A stretch of DNA of 8,537 bases from an uncultured Clostridia bacterium. GTDB taxonomy: Bacteria > Bacillota > Clostridia > Lachnospirales > Bianqueaceae. Under the pieces are notes generated by a model. The model was given only the letters and a program-made list of their open reading frames with translations. It made no database searches and was not told the origin of the DNA. Positions 6,781 to 8,537 of the stretch are shown here, piece after piece (the first letter of the stretch is position 1; every line of letters begins with the position of its first letter). The position numbers and the translations under genes were made by a program. Where the stretch lies: assembly GCA_947570515.1 (NCBI GenBank), contig CANOUM010000061.1, positions 1-8,537 of the forward strand, read 5' to 3'.

Positions 6781-7635
6781 ATGAAACTTTCTATTTGTAC
6801 ACATGGTCAGGAATTCTTAGACTGCTATGAGTCTTTGATGGCAAGCCATGAAGTTGTTTATCAGCTTATTTTAGGCAATGCACATAGCCATGCCATGACC
6901 TCTGCCGGCAAGGACTGCTTTTTCGGCGCCGTTTTAAATGATCAGCAGTTACCCCTGTTTTTATTTGCACATCTAGCTCCTTATCGGCTGCTGATGTATG
7001 CTTTGGACTCTTCCTTTGCGGCTGATGCCGTTTCACTTGTTTTTAATTATATTGAACAGCAGCGTATTGAGATTTCGGGCATTTTGGCATCCCGGCAAAT
7101 CTGTGATCTGTATCTGGCCTGCGATCAAAATCATACCTATCAGCGCGGACATAGCATGGATATCATGGAACTGCGCAGCGTTAATGATTTTCCGGTTAGC
7201 CCCGGCCGTTTTCGCATGGCCTCTGCCGATGATTTAAATGTACTGACAGAGTATGCTCTCGGCTTTCATCAGGATGCAGGGCTTGCTATTTCTGAAAATG
7301 AACGGGAAAAGGCGTATGAGAAACAGCAGACCTTGTTAGTTGATCATTCCCTCTATGTATATGAAACGCCTGAGGGACAGATTGCTTCTACCGCTTATGT
7401 TGCCCGCCGGCTAAATCACGGCTGCTGCATCTCAGGCGTATATACGCATCCTTCTTGCCGCGGGCGCGGCTACTGTGCTTCTATGATGCAGCTCATTGCA
7501 AAAGAACAGCTTGCAAAAGGCGCTGAATATTTAGGGCTTTATGTGGATCAGGAAAATCCTGTTTCTAATCATGTTTATAAAAAGGTAGGCTATCAGATTC
7601 TGATAGATAGCATTGAATATGACCGAATCCCTTGA
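6781..7635 (+). CDS. Two-domain GNAT family N-acetyltransferase, substrate unknown
   Basis: The protein is 284 residues, probably cytosolic, with no signal peptide or membrane segment. The C-terminal half (about 145-284) is a GNAT fold. The beta4-alpha3 acetyl-CoA loop is ISGVYTHPSCRGRGYC (218-232, the R-x-x-G-x-G/A type motif at RGRGYC). Motif B is LYVDQENPVSNHVYKKVGY (253-271), with the Asn and Tyr common in this family. The N-terminal part (1-140) is a divergent domain without visible catalytic motifs; duplicated-GNAT proteins of the FR47-like group have a similar layout. It is transcribed divergently from the BCAA operon from its own promoter, and no partner gene points to a substrate. 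It could acetylate an amine metabolite, an amino acid analogue or a protein; I cannot choose. Confidence 0.88.
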   Translation: MKLSICTHGQEFLDCYESLMASHEVVYQLILGNAHSHAMTSAGKDCFFGAVLNDQQLPLFLFAHLAPYRLLMYALDSSFAADAVSLVFNYIEQQRIEISGILASRQICDLYLACDQNHTYQRGHSMDIMELRSVNDFPVSPGRFRMASADDLNVLTEYALGFHQDAGLAISENEREKAYEKQQTLLVDHSLYVYETPEGQIASTAYVARRLNHGCCISGVYTHPSCRGRGYCASMMQLIAKEQLAKGAEYLGLYVDQENPVSNHVYKKVGYQILIDSIEYDRIP

Positions 7636-7654
7636 CTCCTTCTTGATTTGTGAA

Positions 7655-7683
7655 TTGATTTTTGCACTGAAACGTGCTAAAGT
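7655..7683 (+). promoter_or_regulatory. Probable promoter of the aspartyl-tRNA synthetase gene
   Basis: TTGATT (7655-7660), a 17-bp spacer and TAAAGT (7678-7683) match the SigA consensus at 4 of 6 bases each, giving a start near 7690. The spacer holds a short inverted repeat, GCAC-6-GTGC (7664-7677). No terminator separates the gene from the upstream GNAT gene, so read-through is also possible. Confidence 0.5.
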
Positions 7684-7715
7684 AATGACAATTTAAAAGT
7701 GGAGGCTTTCTTGCT

Positions 7716-8537
7716 ATGAATGATCGCGTATATATAAAAGATATTAGAAACCATCTGGGAAACAGGATAAAGATTCAGGGCTTTGTGGACAATATCCGCA
7801 ATAGTAAATCGATGATTTTTATCGTTTTGAAAGATATTACCGGGAAGCTGCAGGTAACACTGGAAAAAGAGCAAAATCCAGCGCTGGCTGAGCGCCTGGA
7901 GCATGTTACCAATGATTCTGTGCTGACGGTTTGGGGCACAGCCGCTGAAAATGAATATGTAAAAATGGGCGGAATTGAGATGATTCCAAGTGATATTCAT
8001 ATTGAGAGCATTGCGGAGGCTTTGCCGATTATCCGCAAGGAAATTCCGGCAACCAAAAAGAAAAAAGCGGTGGAACGCTCCAGCATCGACCAGCGTATTG
8101 ATTATCGCTGGATTGATCTGCGGACCAGTGAAAATCAGCTGATGTTTCAGGTGCAGACTGCTCTGGTTGGCGCTATGCGGCAGTATCTTTTGGATGAACA
8201 CTTTGTTGAAATCCATACGCCTAAGCTAATTGGCACTGCCAGCGAAAGCGGCTCGGATGTTTTTGAAGTAAAATACTTTGACCGCAATGCCTATCTTGCG
8301 CAGAGCCCTCAGTTCTATAAACAGATGGCTATGGCAGCAGGCTTTGAGCGAATCTTTGAGGTAGGACCTGTGTTTCGCGCCGAGAAATCCTATACCAGTA
8401 AGCATACAACTGAATTTACCGGATTTGATTTGGAATTTAGCTATATCAACTCATTCCGCGACGTTATGAAACTGGAAGAAGCACTTTTGACTGCCGGCCT
8501 GCAGGCAGTTCACGATCAGTACGGCGAGCAAATTCAT
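7716..8537 (+). CDS. aspS: Aspartyl-tRNA synthetase, archaeal/nondiscriminating type, 3' end beyond the window
   Basis: This class II synthetase charges tRNA-Asp, and possibly tRNA-Asn, with aspartate. The frame is open to the window edge: 274 residues of an expected 430-460, so motif 3 is not seen. The N-terminal OB-fold anticodon-binding domain spans about 15-100 (KIQGFVDN...DITGKLQVTL). The catalytic core starts near 125. Motif 1 has FVEIHTPKL (163-171; Pro169), followed by SGSDVFEVKYF and LAQSPQFYKQM (194-204). Motif 2 is FRAEKSYTSKHTTEF (220-234), with Arg221 and Glu223. These match archaeal-type AspRS better than AsnRS, and unlike bacterial AspS the core shows no early long insertion. 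GTGGAGG lies 10 nt before the ATG. In Firmicutes this type often feeds GatCAB transamidation to Asn-tRNA-Asn; whether it does here is inference. Confidence 0.92.
   Translation, partial: MNDRVYIKDIRNHLGNRIKIQGFVDNIRNSKSMIFIVLKDITGKLQVTLEKEQNPALAERLEHVTNDSVLTVWGTAAENEYVKMGGIEMIPSDIHIESIAEALPIIRKEIPATKKKKAVERSSIDQRIDYRWIDLRTSENQLMFQVQTALVGAMRQYLLDEHFVEIHTPKLIGTASESGSDVFEVKYFDRNAYLAQSPQFYKQMAMAAGFERIFEVGPVFRAEKSYTSKHTTEFTGFDLEFSYINSFRDVMKLEEALLTAGLQAVHDQYGEQIH

Noticed and set aside
7677..8216. Open frame of 179 codons on the minus strand
   Set aside because: It lies antisense over the aspartyl-tRNA synthetase, whose frame carries clear class II motifs. The antisense protein shows no recognisable motif, so it is a shadow frame.

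Overview
The window looks like chromosomal DNA of a Firmicute, most likely an anaerobic Clostridia-type bacterium. The reasons are strong Shine-Dalgarno (SD) sites on every gene, consensus SigA-type promoters, a T-box leader, a yeast-type LeuA and an archaeal-type aspartyl-tRNA synthetase. This placement is inference; no taxonomic marker is present. There are no insertion sequences, CRISPR arrays, phage genes, tRNAs or rRNAs.

Minus strand (about 6689 down to 1): one branched-chain amino acid operon, leuA-ilvB-ilvN-ilvC-ilvD. The last gene runs off the left edge. A consensus promoter (6661-6689) starts a transcript whose leader of about 320 nt is a T-box riboswitch ending in a rho-independent terminator (6336-6385). 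The best specifier triplet is CUC (Leu), and the T-box bulge UGGU fits a tRNA with discriminator A, as tRNA-Leu has. AHAS (IlvBN), KARI (IlvC) and DHAD (IlvD) make 2-ketoisovalerate from pyruvate and the parallel isoleucine precursor. LeuA then commits 2-ketoisovalerate to leucine. leuB, leuC, leuD and the transaminase are not in the window. The genes are tightly packed: the ilvB ribosome binding site overlaps the leuA stop, ilvB and ilvN overlap as ATGA, and a strong stem-loop lies between ilvC and ilvD.

Centre (6273-6780, about 500 bp without a gene): the T-box leader, a post-terminator leader that may mask the leuA SD, and two divergent promoters placed back to back around a shared 27-bp A/T block.

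Plus strand (6718 to 8537): a two-domain GNAT acetyltransferase of unknown substrate, then the first 274 codons of an archaeal-type aspartyl-tRNA synthetase that runs off the right edge and has its own likely promoter.

Nothing here is a clearly new biological system. The points worth a second look are the predicted leucine-only control of the whole BCAA set, the possible second (translational) layer in the leuA leader, the ilvC-ilvD hairpin, and unusual residues in IlvC and AspRS at positions that set cofactor and tRNA specificity.
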